Part shown: positions 8,077 through 16,568 of the stretch, piece by piece | How positions within the stretch are numbered: position 1 is the stretch's first letter | How the letters are laid out: every line of letters starts with the position of its first letter | Source of the DNA: JAJNPS01 sp031378845 | GTDB lineage: Bacteria > Pseudomonadota > Alphaproteobacteria > Rhodobacterales > Rhodobacteraceae | Length of the DNA stretch: 64,000 nt | Direction of reading: 5' to 3' | Assembly (NCBI GenBank): GCA_031378845.1 | Contig: JANNES010000026.1 | Span: forward strand, 143,027 to 207,026 | Position numbers and translations under genes: made by a program | Notes under the pieces: model-generated | The model's input: only the letters and a program-made list of their open reading frames with translations | Told to the model about the DNA's origin: nothing | Database searches by the model: none

Positions 8077-8895
8077 ATGCTGCCCTTTGCGCTGAACCAC
8101 ATGACCGCCCCAGATCTTGGCTGGCAGGCTTTTGCAGATCTGGCGCGCGATCTGGGCTGCATGGGCGTCGAGTATCGCAACGACTTGCCGGGCGCGCTGT
8201 TCCAGGGTGCCGACCCGCACACTGTCGGCGCTGCGGTCAGGGCACGGGGCTTGCGGCTTCTGGCGCTGGCCGAGGTCAAGATGTTCAACGACTGGTCCGA
8301 CGCCAAACGCGCCGAAGCCGAGGCGTTGATGCAGATTGCGTCGGCGGCGGGGGCTGAGGCCGTGAGCCTGATCCCGCGCAATGATGGCGTGGCGACCGAC
8401 CGTGCAAGCAGCCGCAAGGTCACCGAACTGGCCCTGCGAGAGCTTTTGCCGATGCTCAGGGCGCATGGGTTGAAAGCGATGGTCGAGCCGCTGGGCTTTG
8501 ACGTCTGCTCTTTGCGCTACAAGGATATTCTGGCCGAGGTGATCGGTGATTTGGGCGGTCACGGGACGTATTTCATCGTGCACGACACGTTTCATCATCA
8601 TCTGGCCGGCGGGGGTCCGATCTTTCCCGAACTCACCGGGATCGTGCATGTCTCGGGCGTCGTGGACCCACGTGTAACGGTCGGCGACATGCGCGATCGG
8701 CACCGGGTCCTCGTGGACGCACAGGATCGGCTTGGCAACGTCGAGCAGATCGCGGCTTTGCGCGCGGGCGGCTACGGCGGGCCGATCAGTTATGAGCCGT
8801 TTGCGCCTGCCGTGCATGCGTTGACGGATGCACGACCCGCATTGGCGGCATCAATGGAATTCATCCGCAAGGGAGTGGCCGCGATGGCCGCCTGA
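8077..8895 (+). CDS. Sugar phosphate / inosose isomerase-like TIM-barrel protein
   Basis: About 272 residues of the xylose-isomerase-like TIM-barrel superfamily. The start at 8077 gives MLPFALNHMTAPDLGWQAF, the N-terminus typical of IolI-type 2-keto-myo-inositol isomerases; an in-frame ATG at 8047 would add ten residues. Candidate metal ligands are the Glu in MVEPLGF, the Asp and His in IVHDTFHHH, the His in IVHVSGVVDPR and the Glu near SYEPFAP. GCMGVEYRNDLPG near the start is also a family block. It precedes an inositol/ribose-class ABC transporter, which supports a role in cyclitol or sugar breakdown. The exact substrate is unknown. Confidence 0.75.
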   Translation: MLPFALNHMTAPDLGWQAFADLARDLGCMGVEYRNDLPGALFQGADPHTVGAAVRARGLRLLALAEVKMFNDWSDAKRAEAEALMQIASAAGAEAVSLIPRNDGVATDRASSRKVTELALRELLPMLRAHGLKAMVEPLGFDVCSLRYKDILAEVIGDLGGHGTYFIVHDTFHHHLAGGGPIFPELTGIVHVSGVVDPRVTVGDMRDRHRVLVDAQDRLGNVEQIAALRAGGYGGPISYEPFAPAVHALTDARPALAASMEFIRKGVAAMAA

Positions 8896-8904
8896 GCGAC
8901 GAAT

Positions 8905-8926
8905 ACCGCCCCTGGGAGGGGGCGGT
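8905..8926 (+). promoter_or_regulatory. mRNA hairpin between isomerase and binding-protein genes
   Basis: ACCGCCCC (8905-8912) and GGGGCGGT (8919-8926) form a perfect 8-bp stem with a 6-nt loop just upstream of the periplasmic binding protein gene. There is no T-run, so an RNA-processing or stabilising hairpin is more likely than a terminator. Confidence 0.5.
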
Positions 8927-8974
8927 CCGGTGGGAGAGCAGGTGGGCCGGACACCAACTGTGGAGGAGAGAGAA

Positions 8975-9916
8975 ATGAAAAAGACCCTTATCGTAGCTAG
9001 CTTTGCTGCCCTGATGACCACAACCGCGATGGCCGACGGCGTGGGCGTTTCGATTGCTGCCTTTGACGACAACTTTCTGACTGTCATGCGCAATGGCCTG
9101 ACCGACTATGCCACCGCCAATGGCATCGCCGTTCAGGTGGAAGATGCGCAGAACGATGTCGCAAAGCAGTTGGACCAGATCAACAACTTCATCGCCAGCG
9201 GCGTTGATGCGATCATCGTGAACCCGGTCGACACATCGGCCACCCAAGCCATGTCGGACGCCGCAGCTGCTGCGGGCGTGCCGCTGGTCTATGTCAACCG
9301 TCAGCCGATCAACCTGGACACGCTGCCCGACAATCAGGCCTTTGTCGCTTCGCGCGAATCCGAGTCGAGCTCGCAGGGCTTTATTGAGCAGTGCAACCAA
9401 TGGGCTGCGGCAGGCAAGGCCGAGGTCAGCGTCTACGTCATGCAGGGCGAGTTGTCGAACCAGGCCGCCGTGCAGCGCACGCAGAACTACACCGACGTGA
9501 TCGATGCCGGCAAATGCGCCGTCAAGGTCAACGTGATCGACCAGCAGACCGCGAACTGGAGCCGCGACCAAGCGCAGAGCCTGATGACCAACTGGCTTTC
9601 GACCGGTGCCGCCTTTGACGGCGTGCTGGCCAACAACGACGAGATGGCGCTGGGCGCGATCCAGGCGATGAAGGCGGCGGGCATCGACATGGCGAGCGTC
9701 ATCGTCTCGGGCGTGGACGCGACGCAGGACGCGCTCGCCTCGATGCAGGCGGGCGAGCTTGACATCACCGTGTTCCAGAACGCGAATGCGCAAGGTGCTG
9801 GGTCGCTGGAAGCAGCCGTGAAACTCGCCGCAGGTGAAGCCGTCGATCAGGCAGTCTGGATCCCGTTCGAACTGGTGACCCCGGCGAATATCGCGGACTA
9901 TCTGTCGAAGAACTGA
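8975..9916 (+). CDS. Sugar/inositol ABC transporter, periplasmic binding protein
   Basis: A 313-residue cluster-B binding protein (RbsB/IbpA/MocB type). The start at 8975 follows a strong GGAGGAGAG site and opens a signal peptide, MKKTLIVASFAALMTTTAMA, cleaved before DG. The mature protein has the family blocks AQNDVAKQLDQINNFIASGV, DAIIVNPVDTSA and VLANNDEMALGAIQAMKAAG. It captures the substrate in the periplasm and hands it to the permease encoded next. A stem-loop follows the gene, as is common where the binding protein is made in excess. Specificity for inositol or an amino-inositol is inferred from the isomerase and the MocDE-like pair. Confidence 0.9.
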   Translation: MKKTLIVASFAALMTTTAMADGVGVSIAAFDDNFLTVMRNGLTDYATANGIAVQVEDAQNDVAKQLDQINNFIASGVDAIIVNPVDTSATQAMSDAAAAAGVPLVYVNRQPINLDTLPDNQAFVASRESESSSQGFIEQCNQWAAAGKAEVSVYVMQGELSNQAAVQRTQNYTDVIDAGKCAVKVNVIDQQTANWSRDQAQSLMTNWLSTGAAFDGVLANNDEMALGAIQAMKAAGIDMASVIVSGVDATQDALASMQAGELDITVFQNANAQGAGSLEAAVKLAAGEAVDQAVWIPFELVTPANIADYLSKN

Positions 9917-9936
9917 TTTCGCGACGCTCAAGCGAT

Positions 9937-9960
9937 GGGGCGGCAGGCAACTGCCGTCCC
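9937..9960 (+). promoter_or_regulatory. GCAA-tetraloop hairpin after the binding-protein gene
   Basis: GGGGCGGCAG (9937-9946), loop GCAA (9947-9950) and CTGCCGTCCC (9951-9960) make a 10-bp stem with one G-U pair and a GNRA-type loop. It lies between the binding protein and permease genes, where it could stabilise the upstream message or partly end transcription. Confidence 0.6.
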
Positions 9961-10035
9961 TATTTGGTCTTTGCCGGACACGACTCCTTTGGCTAAGATC
10001 TGCAAAACTGTCATAAACTTGGGGGGATATGCGCC

Positions 10036-11148
10036 GTGTCACAATCGAGTTATGGCCTTGGCGGCCTGAAGTACGATCCGACCAAGCGGACACGCGCCGC
10101 TGAATGGAATGTGTTCGTCGCCCTGATCGTGATCGTTCTGGTGTTCGAAATCCTGAACCGGATCAACGGCACCAGCTTTCTGTTCAACATGCGCGACAAT
10201 GTCGACAGTCTGTTCAACCAGCAGCGGCTGGACATCATGATCCTGCAGGTCGCGATCATCGGCATCATCGCCCTTGGGGTGACACAGGTGATCATCATCG
10301 GCGGCATCGACCTGTCCTCAGGCTCGATCGTCGGGGTGACCGCGATGGTGGCTATGAGCTTTGCCCAGACCGCCCTAGTGAATGGCAACCCCAATCCCAA
10401 GGCGATCTTTGGCGACTGGGCCATGGACCTGCCGGTGATCGTGCCGATTGTCGTTGGCCTGATTTGCGGGCTGTTTGCGGGCCTGATCAATGGATTTCTG
10501 GTCGCCTACACCAAGATCCCCCCCTTCATCGCCACTCTGGGCGTGATGGTCTCGGCCCGTGGTGCGGCGCGCTGGTGGTCGAACGGCCAGCCGGTCTCGT
10601 TCCCGACCGAAAGCTACGGCCAACTTGCCAATGGCGATATCCTCGGCACGCTGACTTTTGGCGTTCTCAGCTGGGACGGCCAGAATCCAGCGGTGCTGTT
10701 CGTGGTGCTTGCGGCGCTGTTCTATTTCATCATGGGCTATACGCTTTACGGCAAGCGCTGCTATGCGATCGGCAGCAACGAGGCAGCGGCGCGGATGTCG
10801 GGCATCAATGTCGACCGGCACAAGGTGCTGGTTTATGCCATCGCCGGGGTTCTGGCGGCTGTGGCTGCGATCCTGCTGACATCAAAGAACCTGACGGCGC
10901 AATCGGGCATGGGTGTGATGTACGAGCTGGACGCGATCGCCATGGCGGTCATCGGCGGCATCAGCCTGTCAGGCGGGCGCGGCTCGATCATCGGCACCGT
11001 GCTGGGTGCGGCGATCTTTTCGGTGATCATCTCGGGCTTCACTTCGATCAAGCTGGATGCCTACTACCAGGAAATGGTCAAGGGCGCGATCATCGTCGCA
11101 GCCGTGGTTCTGGATCAGTGGCGGCAGCGCCAGAGGGCAAAGGGATAA
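10036..11148 (+). CDS. Sugar/inositol ABC transporter, permease
   Basis: A 370-residue inner-membrane protein of the RbsC/branched-chain permease class, starting at GTG with GGGGGG about 9 nt upstream. An N-terminal cytoplasmic stretch is followed by eight or more hydrophobic segments (WNVFVALIVIVLVFEIL, IMILQVAIIGIIALGVTQVI, and later ones). Family blocks are GGIDLSSGSIVGVTAM, GRSEAAAR-like GSNEAAARMSGINV and AVIGGISLSGGRGSIIGT. It forms the channel with the ATPase encoded 5 nt downstream. The N-terminal extension before the first membrane segment is normal for inositol-type permeases. Confidence 0.9.
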   Translation: MSQSSYGLGGLKYDPTKRTRAAEWNVFVALIVIVLVFEILNRINGTSFLFNMRDNVDSLFNQQRLDIMILQVAIIGIIALGVTQVIIIGGIDLSSGSIVGVTAMVAMSFAQTALVNGNPNPKAIFGDWAMDLPVIVPIVVGLICGLFAGLINGFLVAYTKIPPFIATLGVMVSARGAARWWSNGQPVSFPTESYGQLANGDILGTLTFGVLSWDGQNPAVLFVVLAALFYFIMGYTLYGKRCYAIGSNEAAARMSGINVDRHKVLVYAIAGVLAAVAAILLTSKNLTAQSGMGVMYELDAIAMAVIGGISLSGGRGSIIGTVLGAAIFSVIISGFTSIKLDAYYQEMVKGAIIVAAVVLDQWRQRQRAKG

Positions 11149-11153
11149 TCGAA

Positions 11154-11921
11154 ATGGCCAATATCATTCTCGAGACACGCGGCCTCACCAAACGATATGG
11201 CGGCGTGCACGCGCTGGAAGACGCCAACTTTACGCTTGCGGATGGCGAACATGTCGCCGTCGTGGGTGACAACGGTGCGGGCAAATCCACTTTTGTGCGC
11301 CAGATCACCGGGGTTGAACAGCGCACTGCCGGCCAGATCTTCTTTAACGGGGCCGAGATCAACCACTCCGGCCCGCTGGAGGCGCGCGAAAGCGGCATCG
11401 AAACCGTTTTCCAGACATTGGCGCTGGCCGATGATCTGGACGTGCCATCGAACCTCTATCTTGGCCGCGAAATCATCAGGTTCAACCTTGGTCCGTTCTC
11501 GATCCTGGATCGCAAGGAAATGAAGGCACGCACGCTGGAGGCGCTGCAAAAGACCGCTGTCAAAATCCCCAATGTCGACAACCCGATCCGCAACATGTCG
11601 GGGGGCCAGCGGCAATGCGTGGCAATTGCGCGCGCGGCGGCCTTTGCGTCCAAGCTGATCATCATGGACGAGCCGACGGCTGCGTTGGGCGTGCAAGAAA
11701 CCGCGCAGGTGGAAAACATCATCCGTGGCCTCAAGGAACGCGGCGTGCCGCTGATCCTGGTCAGCCACAACCTGCGGCAGGTGTTCGATCTGGTGGACCG
11801 GATTGTCGTCTTTCGCCGGGGCCGGATCGTTGCATCCCTGCGTCGTGATGAAACCGACGGAAATGACATTGTCAGCTACATTACGGGCGTCAAGGGCGCT
11901 TCGGAAGGCGCATATGCCTAG
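11154..11921 (+). CDS. Sugar/inositol ABC transporter, ATP-binding protein
   Basis: A 255-residue single-domain ABC ATPase. The Walker A VVGDNGAGKSTFV, the signature MSGGQRQCVAIARA, the Walker B LIIMDEPTAALG and the switch His in LVSHNLRQ are all present. The start at 11154 is chosen because it is in frame, 5 nt after the permease stop, and gives MANIILETRGLTKRYGGVHA. It has one domain, unlike the two-domain RbsA, which matches inositol/fructose-type FrcA proteins. It ends with TAG at 11919-11921, showing that TAG works as a normal stop in this genome. Confidence 0.9.
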   Translation: MANIILETRGLTKRYGGVHALEDANFTLADGEHVAVVGDNGAGKSTFVRQITGVEQRTAGQIFFNGAEINHSGPLEARESGIETVFQTLALADDLDVPSNLYLGREIIRFNLGPFSILDRKEMKARTLEALQKTAVKIPNVDNPIRNMSGGQRQCVAIARAAAFASKLIIMDEPTAALGVQETAQVENIIRGLKERGVPLILVSHNLRQVFDLVDRIVVFRRGRIVASLRRDETDGNDIVSYITGVKGASEGAYA

Positions 11922-11940
11922 TCTTGTGATCGGCTGTCCT

Positions 11941-11977
11941 GGTGTGCAGTCAATCTGACCCAGATTGACTGCACACC
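11941..11977. repeat. Perfect 17-bp palindrome, also seen degenerate at 441-476
   Basis: GGTGTGCAGTCAATCTG at 11941-11957 and its exact complement at 11961-11977 flank a 3-nt loop (ACC). It follows the ABC operon and could form a strong hairpin, but no T-run follows. A related sequence lies downstream of galE at 441-476 with one arm decayed, so this is a dispersed element rather than an operon-specific terminator. The 216 nt from here to the next gene hold no other feature I can support. Confidence 0.7.
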
Positions 11978-12193
11978 GCTTTCGGCACGACTGCCGCCCG
12001 CCGCGGTAACAGCGATCTGCATTTGCGTTGAACCGACGTCGCAGCGCGAAACGGTTCAGGGTCGGGCTGGCGGGCCGCTCGGTGACGGTAGCGGCGCGCA
12101 GACGGCAGCGTTTCTGCATAGGTTCTGCACATGCCTTAAGAATCTTCTGCGCGCCCGGCGTGGACTGTGTCGCCATCGAACATGGAGGCGGCA

Positions 12194-13691
12194 ATGCAGA
12201 AACTATATGAAATCCGGGGACTTCCCGACTCTCTGGCGCGGGACGCGTGGTGGTTCGGGGCTGATGGCACGGACGCCGACGCGCCTGTCCCGCCACGGCG
12301 ACGCGCGCGATCTGATCTGGGCGGTGCTGACGGCTGGCAATGGCCCTTGGGCGCGCTGATCCTGTTGATCTTGGCGGATATCTTGTTCTGGGACCAAGAT
12401 CCGGGGCTGTCACTGGCGCTTTTTGCGGTGGCGGTGTTTGTCACGGCGACGTTCGATCTGCGCGGGCAGCGCGCCTGTTGGCGGCCGGTGCTGCTGGCGA
12501 TGCTGGGGGCGGCCCCGGTCATTGATTACGTCCAGCCACTATCGGTCGGCTTTCTGGTGGTCTCGCTGCTGGGCGCCTTGGTTTGGGCGCGGCTGCCAGA
12601 CGCAGGACGGGGCCAGATCGCCACGTCCGCTGTGCGTCTGCTGCAGGTCTTGCCAATGGCGCCGGTTTCGGCACTTATCACCGGGCTACGCGCGTGGCGC
12701 GCGGACATTGCGCAACCTACAGCCTCGGGGCAAGGCGCGCCGATCAAGACGATGCTGCGCAACTGGGCCGTTCCCATCGGCGGCACGCTGGTTTTCGCAA
12801 GCCTGCTGATCGCGGCAAATCCGCTGATCGGGCGTCTTTTGATGCCACCCATTGATCTGGTGCCGATGTTGCAGCGCGGACTTTTCTGGACAGGGGCCGG
12901 GTTGATGATCTGGCCATTGTTGGATCCCGCACCCCCCGCCGATGCGCCGATTGCCCTGCCGCGCATGTCGCATATGGCCGGCCTTGGCCTGAGCGGCATC
13001 GGTGCTCAGGGCGCTGTGGATGTTCAATCTGCTGATCAGGGTGCAATCGGTGATGGACGCGTCGATCCTGATCGGCGGTGCTGCATTGCCGGTTGGCATG
13101 AGCTATGCCGGATACGCCCAACGCGGGGCCTATCCGTTGCTGGTAACGGCCCTTTTGGCGGGCGTCTTTGCATTGGCGGCGCGGCCGTTTCTTGGCGAAC
13201 ATCGCGCGCTGCGGCCCTTGATGCTGGTCTGGCTTGGGCAGAATGTGCTGCTTTGCCTGTCGGCCTTGCTGCGTCTGGACCTGTATGTCGATGTCTATGG
13301 CCTGACCTATCTGCGTGTCTACGCGATGATCTGGATGGGACTGGTCGCGGGCAGCCTGTCTTTGACGGCTTGGCAGGTTTGGCGCCGAAGGACGAACGAC
13401 TGGCTGGTTCTGCGCGCATTGATTTTGGCCGTGACGACACTTTACGTCTGTGCGTTTGTCAATTTCGCCGGGGTGATTGCCGAAAAGAACCTGACCGGCA
13501 ACGTGCGGCAAGACCGGAGCTATATCTGCAACCTCGGCCAGATGGCGTCGAGCCCGGTGCGCCATGCAAGCTGCGGACCGGACAGTGTCCATGGTGACGA
13601 CTGCGGGATTTTGTCCTGCGACGCGCTGGTCGTGCCGCAGGACAAAGGCTGGCGCGATTTCAGCTTTCGGATCTGGCGGGTAAACCAGTAG
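12194..13691 (+). pseudogene. DUF4173-like membrane protein, frameshifted
   Basis: The start at 12194 has GGAGG 8 nt upstream and gives MQKLYEIRGLPDSLARDAWW. Repeated hydrophobic segments follow (PLGALILLILADILFW, VGFLVVSLLGALVWA, and others). Near 12990-13005 the frame must shift by one base (one inserted or two lost) to continue as VLRALWMFNLLIRVQSVMDA and AGYAQRGAYPLLVTALLAGV, which is the conserved core of DUF4173 proteins. The second part ends at 13691. Spliced together, the product would be about 500 residues, as in the family. It is followed 31 nt later by a response regulator and kinase that are also broken. A sequencing error could explain this gene alone, but not the whole set. Confidence 0.75.
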
Positions 13692-13722
13692 TTTTGCGCG
13701 CCACCCCCACGAGGCCGATGAG

Positions 13723-14396
13723 ATGATGATCCTGCTTGTCGATGACGATCCGCGCCTGCGCGACCTTGTCGGGCTGGCGATGGAGCGGGCGAGGTTTACC
13801 GTGCTGACTGCCAGCGACGGGCAGCGTGCCTTGATGCATGCCGCCCGCGAAAAGCCCGATCTGATCGTGCTGGATGTCGGCCTGTCCGAGATGGACGGGT
13901 TTGAGGTCTGCCGCCGCATCCGGGCGGAATCGGATGTGCCGATCCTGTTTCTGACCGCGCGCGATGACGAGATTGACCGCATTGTCGGGTTGGAACTGGG
14001 TGCGGACGACTATGTGACCAAGCCCTTCCGCCCGCGCGAACTGGTCGCGCGGGTGCGCGCGATCCTGAAACGGGCCGTCGGTCGTGATGCGACGGCGATC
14101 CTGCAGCACGGGCGGATCACACTGGACTGGGCGGCGCATCTTTGCCGGGTCGATGCGAGCGATGTGGTGCTGACGGCGACCGAGTTCAAACTGATCGCGC
14201 TCTTTCTTTCTGCGCCGTCGCGCCTGCACCTCAGATCACAGATCACGGCGGCAATCTGGGGGTAGCACAGCGCGGTATCAGACCGCACGCTCGACAGCCA
14301 CCTGCGCAATCTGCGACACAAGCTGGCGCAGGCCGGATGCCAAGGCGCCGTCGAGACGTGCACGGTCTGGGCATCAAGCTGGGGCCTTGCGCGTGA
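13723..14396 (+). pseudogene. OmpR-type response regulator with amber codon and frameshift
   Basis: The receiver domain is intact: acidic pocket LVDDDPR, phospho-acceptor Asp in DLIVLDVGLSEMDG, Thr in ILFLTARD, and Lys in DDYVTKPFRPREL. The winged-helix DNA-binding domain starts at VLTATEFKLIALFL but is cut by TAG at 14263-14265, after AAIWG. Beyond the TAG the frame still reads AVSDRTLDSHLRNLRHKLAQ, the recognition helix. It then needs a 1-nt deletion near 14350-14360 to give VHGLGIKLGPCA and TGA at 14394-14396. That TGA overlaps the kinase ATG (TGATG), the original coupling. The protein as encoded would lack its recognition helix. Confidence 0.8.
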
Positions 14397-15361
14397 TGCG
14401 GCGCTGGCGGCCGTCGCTGGCTTTTGTGCTGGGCGGCGCGCTGGCGGGCACGCTTGCGATGTCTTTTGCGGGGCTTGTGGCGCTGCGCTACCTCGGGCCG
14501 GAGATCGGCTTTCGCAATGCGGCGATGCTGCTCGGTGGCGGGATCGTCCTTGCGACCGCCGGTCTTGGCTGGTTGCTCGTCCGGCTGTTGTTGCGCCCGA
14601 TCGTGGCACTGGAACGCTATGCGGTCGCACAAAACCACGGGACCGGCGCGCGCCCAGCCCATTTCGGCACCCGCGAATTGCACCGCACGGCGCAGGCGGT
14701 GGTCGAGATGGCCGAAGCGTTGCGCGACCGCGAAGCCACCATTCGCAGCTTTGCCGACCATGTCACGCACGAGTTGAAGACCCCGGTCAGTGCGATCCGT
14801 GCGGGCGTGGAACTGCTGGAAGATGGCGGCGCCTTGGGACCCGATGACACCAGGCTTTTGACCCAGATCGACGGCGCACGCATGCAGATCGAGGCATAGC
14901 TGCAAGCACTGCGCGATGCAGGTCAGGCGCGCGAGACGCGCGATCTGGGCCAAACCAGCCTGAACCGCGTGGCATCGTCCTTGCAGTGCATGCGGCACGG
15001 CCAGATTCTGACCGTGTCGGGGCGTGATGTGCCGATCCCGATCGCGCACGAAGGGCTGCTTGTCGTGCTTGGTCACCTTTTGCGCAACGCATCAGAGCAT
15101 GCGGCACAGCACGTCGGCATCTTGGCCACGCAGACCGAAGCGGGGACAGTGCTTGAGATTGCCGATGACGGCAGGGGCGTCTCAGCGGGCAACGCGGCCC
15201 CTATCTTTGAGCCCTTTTTCACCACGCGGCGCGATGCGGGCGGGACTGGCATGGGTCTGGCCATCGTGCGCAACATCCTTGCTGCCCATCGCGGGGTGAT
15301 CGAACAGGTGCCGACACCAAGCGGCGCGCGCTTTCGGATCATGTTCGGCATTGGGCGGTGA
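14396..15361 (+). pseudogene. Sensor histidine kinase with in-frame amber codon
   Basis: About 321 codons. Two N-terminal membrane segments (SLAFVLGGALAGTLAMSFAG, and AMLLGGGIVLATAGLGWLLV) are followed by a HAMP-like linker, the H box FADHVTHELKTPVSAIRAGV, an N box LLRNASEHA, a G1 box IADDGRGV and a G2 box GGTGMGLAIV. TAG at 14897-14899 interrupts the dimerisation helix (RMQIEA, stop, LQALRDAGQARE), where Gln is expected, so a CAG-to-TAG change is the simplest origin. The rest of the frame is open. It would be a working kinase only if the amber codon were read through. Confidence 0.8.
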
Positions 15362-15428
15362 TCTTTCGCGCATTGCACGGGCCTGACGCCGGGCTTTCAG
15401 ATCGCGTCTCGCGGAACAATCGTGCTGG

Positions 15429-16568
15429 TCAGGCGGCCATCTCGAGGGCGGTCTCAAGCTCCGCCATGGTCAGGACGACGGGATTGGCCTTCATCGACGA
15501 AGATGCCGCAGCCGCTTTGGCCACCCGGTGATGGTCTTGGGGCACCAGTCCCTGCTGGCCAAGCGTGGGCAGGCCTGCAGCCTTTGCCCACAGGCTTAAG
15601 GTCTTGGGAGCATCTTCTGCGGAACCCCCGAGTCCGTTTGCCAACAGGGCGCACACCTCTTCCATCCGGTCCCGCGCTGCCCCGACGGTCTTGCGGCGGT
15701 TCAAGTTCAGCACCGGGCCAAGCAATACCCCGCAGACCGCACCGTGTGCTGCCGGTGCGATGCCGCCGATCACGCCCGCCAGCCCGTGCACAGCACCCAG
15801 ACCCGCATTCGCCAGCGCCAGCCCGCCACACAGGCTGACCCAAGCCAGGTCATCGCGGGCTTGGGTATCCTCGGCCTGCATCAGCCGTATCAACGCGGCC
15901 AGACCAACCGAGATCGCAGGCCGTGTCAGCGCGTCGCTAAAGGGTGTGGCGCGATTGCAGACATAGGGCTCAATGACTTGCGTGAGGGCATCGAGGCCTG
16001 AGGCTAGCGTCACCCCGCGCGGGCAATGGTCGGTCAGTGCGGGGTCCACGATGGCGATGCGCGCCAGCATCCGGTCGTCGCGCAACGACACCTTGCGGCC
16101 GTGGTCGGGCAGCCCGATCACCGCGTTCTTGGTCGCCTCGGCCCCGGTACCTGAGGTTGTGGGCAATGCGACAAAAGGCAGTGGCGGGACAAAAAGCGGC
16201 AGGCCGCGCCCGATCACCTCCAGATGGTCCATCGCGCCGCCGGGTGCCGGGAGCAGCGCTGCGATGGCCTTGCCAAGGTCAAGTGTTGCGCCGCCACCGA
16301 TTGCTGTAACCCATGTCGCGCCATAGGCGCGCGCTTTGGCCACCGCGGCCTCCAGGACCGGCAACGTTGGTTCTGCGGCGCACGGAATTTGCAGCACCGC
16401 GCAGCCTGCCGCCTGCAATCTTTCAACGAGCCAGGCCGCACGGGCCGGGTTGGCACCGTGGACAACGACGCCCCGCGCACCAAAGCCCGCGATGAGCCCA
16501 GGCGCCTTGGCCGCCTCGCCGCGTCCAAACAAGATACGGCCGGGGCCGATGATGCCAAACGGCGTCAA
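15429..16568 (-). CDS. Iron-containing alcohol dehydrogenase
   Basis: A 379-residue group III alcohol dehydrogenase. The NAD-binding block is VTAIGGGATLDLGKAIAALL, followed by PLPFVALPTTSGTGAEATKN. The metal-binding region shows GLDALTQVIEPYV and the later His residues in GAVHGLAGVIGG and AHGAVCGVLLG. The subgroup with Gln in DALTQ is common. The start is a TTG that overlaps the glpK stop by 4 nt (TTGA), so it is probably translated with glpK. Position suggests a role in oxidising or reducing a glycerol-derived C3 compound; the substrate is not shown by the sequence. Confidence 0.85.
   Translation of the reverse strand: MTPFGIIGPGRILFGRGEAAKAPGLIAGFGARGVVVHGANPARAAWLVERLQAAGCAVLQIPCAAEPTLPVLEAAVAKARAYGATWVTAIGGGATLDLGKAIAALLPAPGGAMDHLEVIGRGLPLFVPPLPFVALPTTSGTGAEATKNAVIGLPDHGRKVSLRDDRMLARIAIVDPALTDHCPRGVTLASGLDALTQVIEPYVCNRATPFSDALTRPAISVGLAALIRLMQAEDTQARDDLAWVSLCGGLALANAGLGAVHGLAGVIGGIAPAAHGAVCGVLLGPVLNLNRRKTVGAARDRMEEVCALLANGLGGSAEDAPKTLSLWAKAAGLPTLGQQGLVPQDHHRVAKAAAASSSMKANPVVLTMAELETALEMAA

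Noticed and set aside
11941..11977. Rho-independent terminator for the ABC operon
   Set aside because: The hairpin is strong, but no T-run follows on either strand, and a related copy exists elsewhere. It is listed as a repeat instead.
11950..12132. Small minus-strand frame ending in the palindrome
   Set aside because: The Arg-rich product overlaps repeat-like sequence and has no ribosome site. It is probably non-coding.
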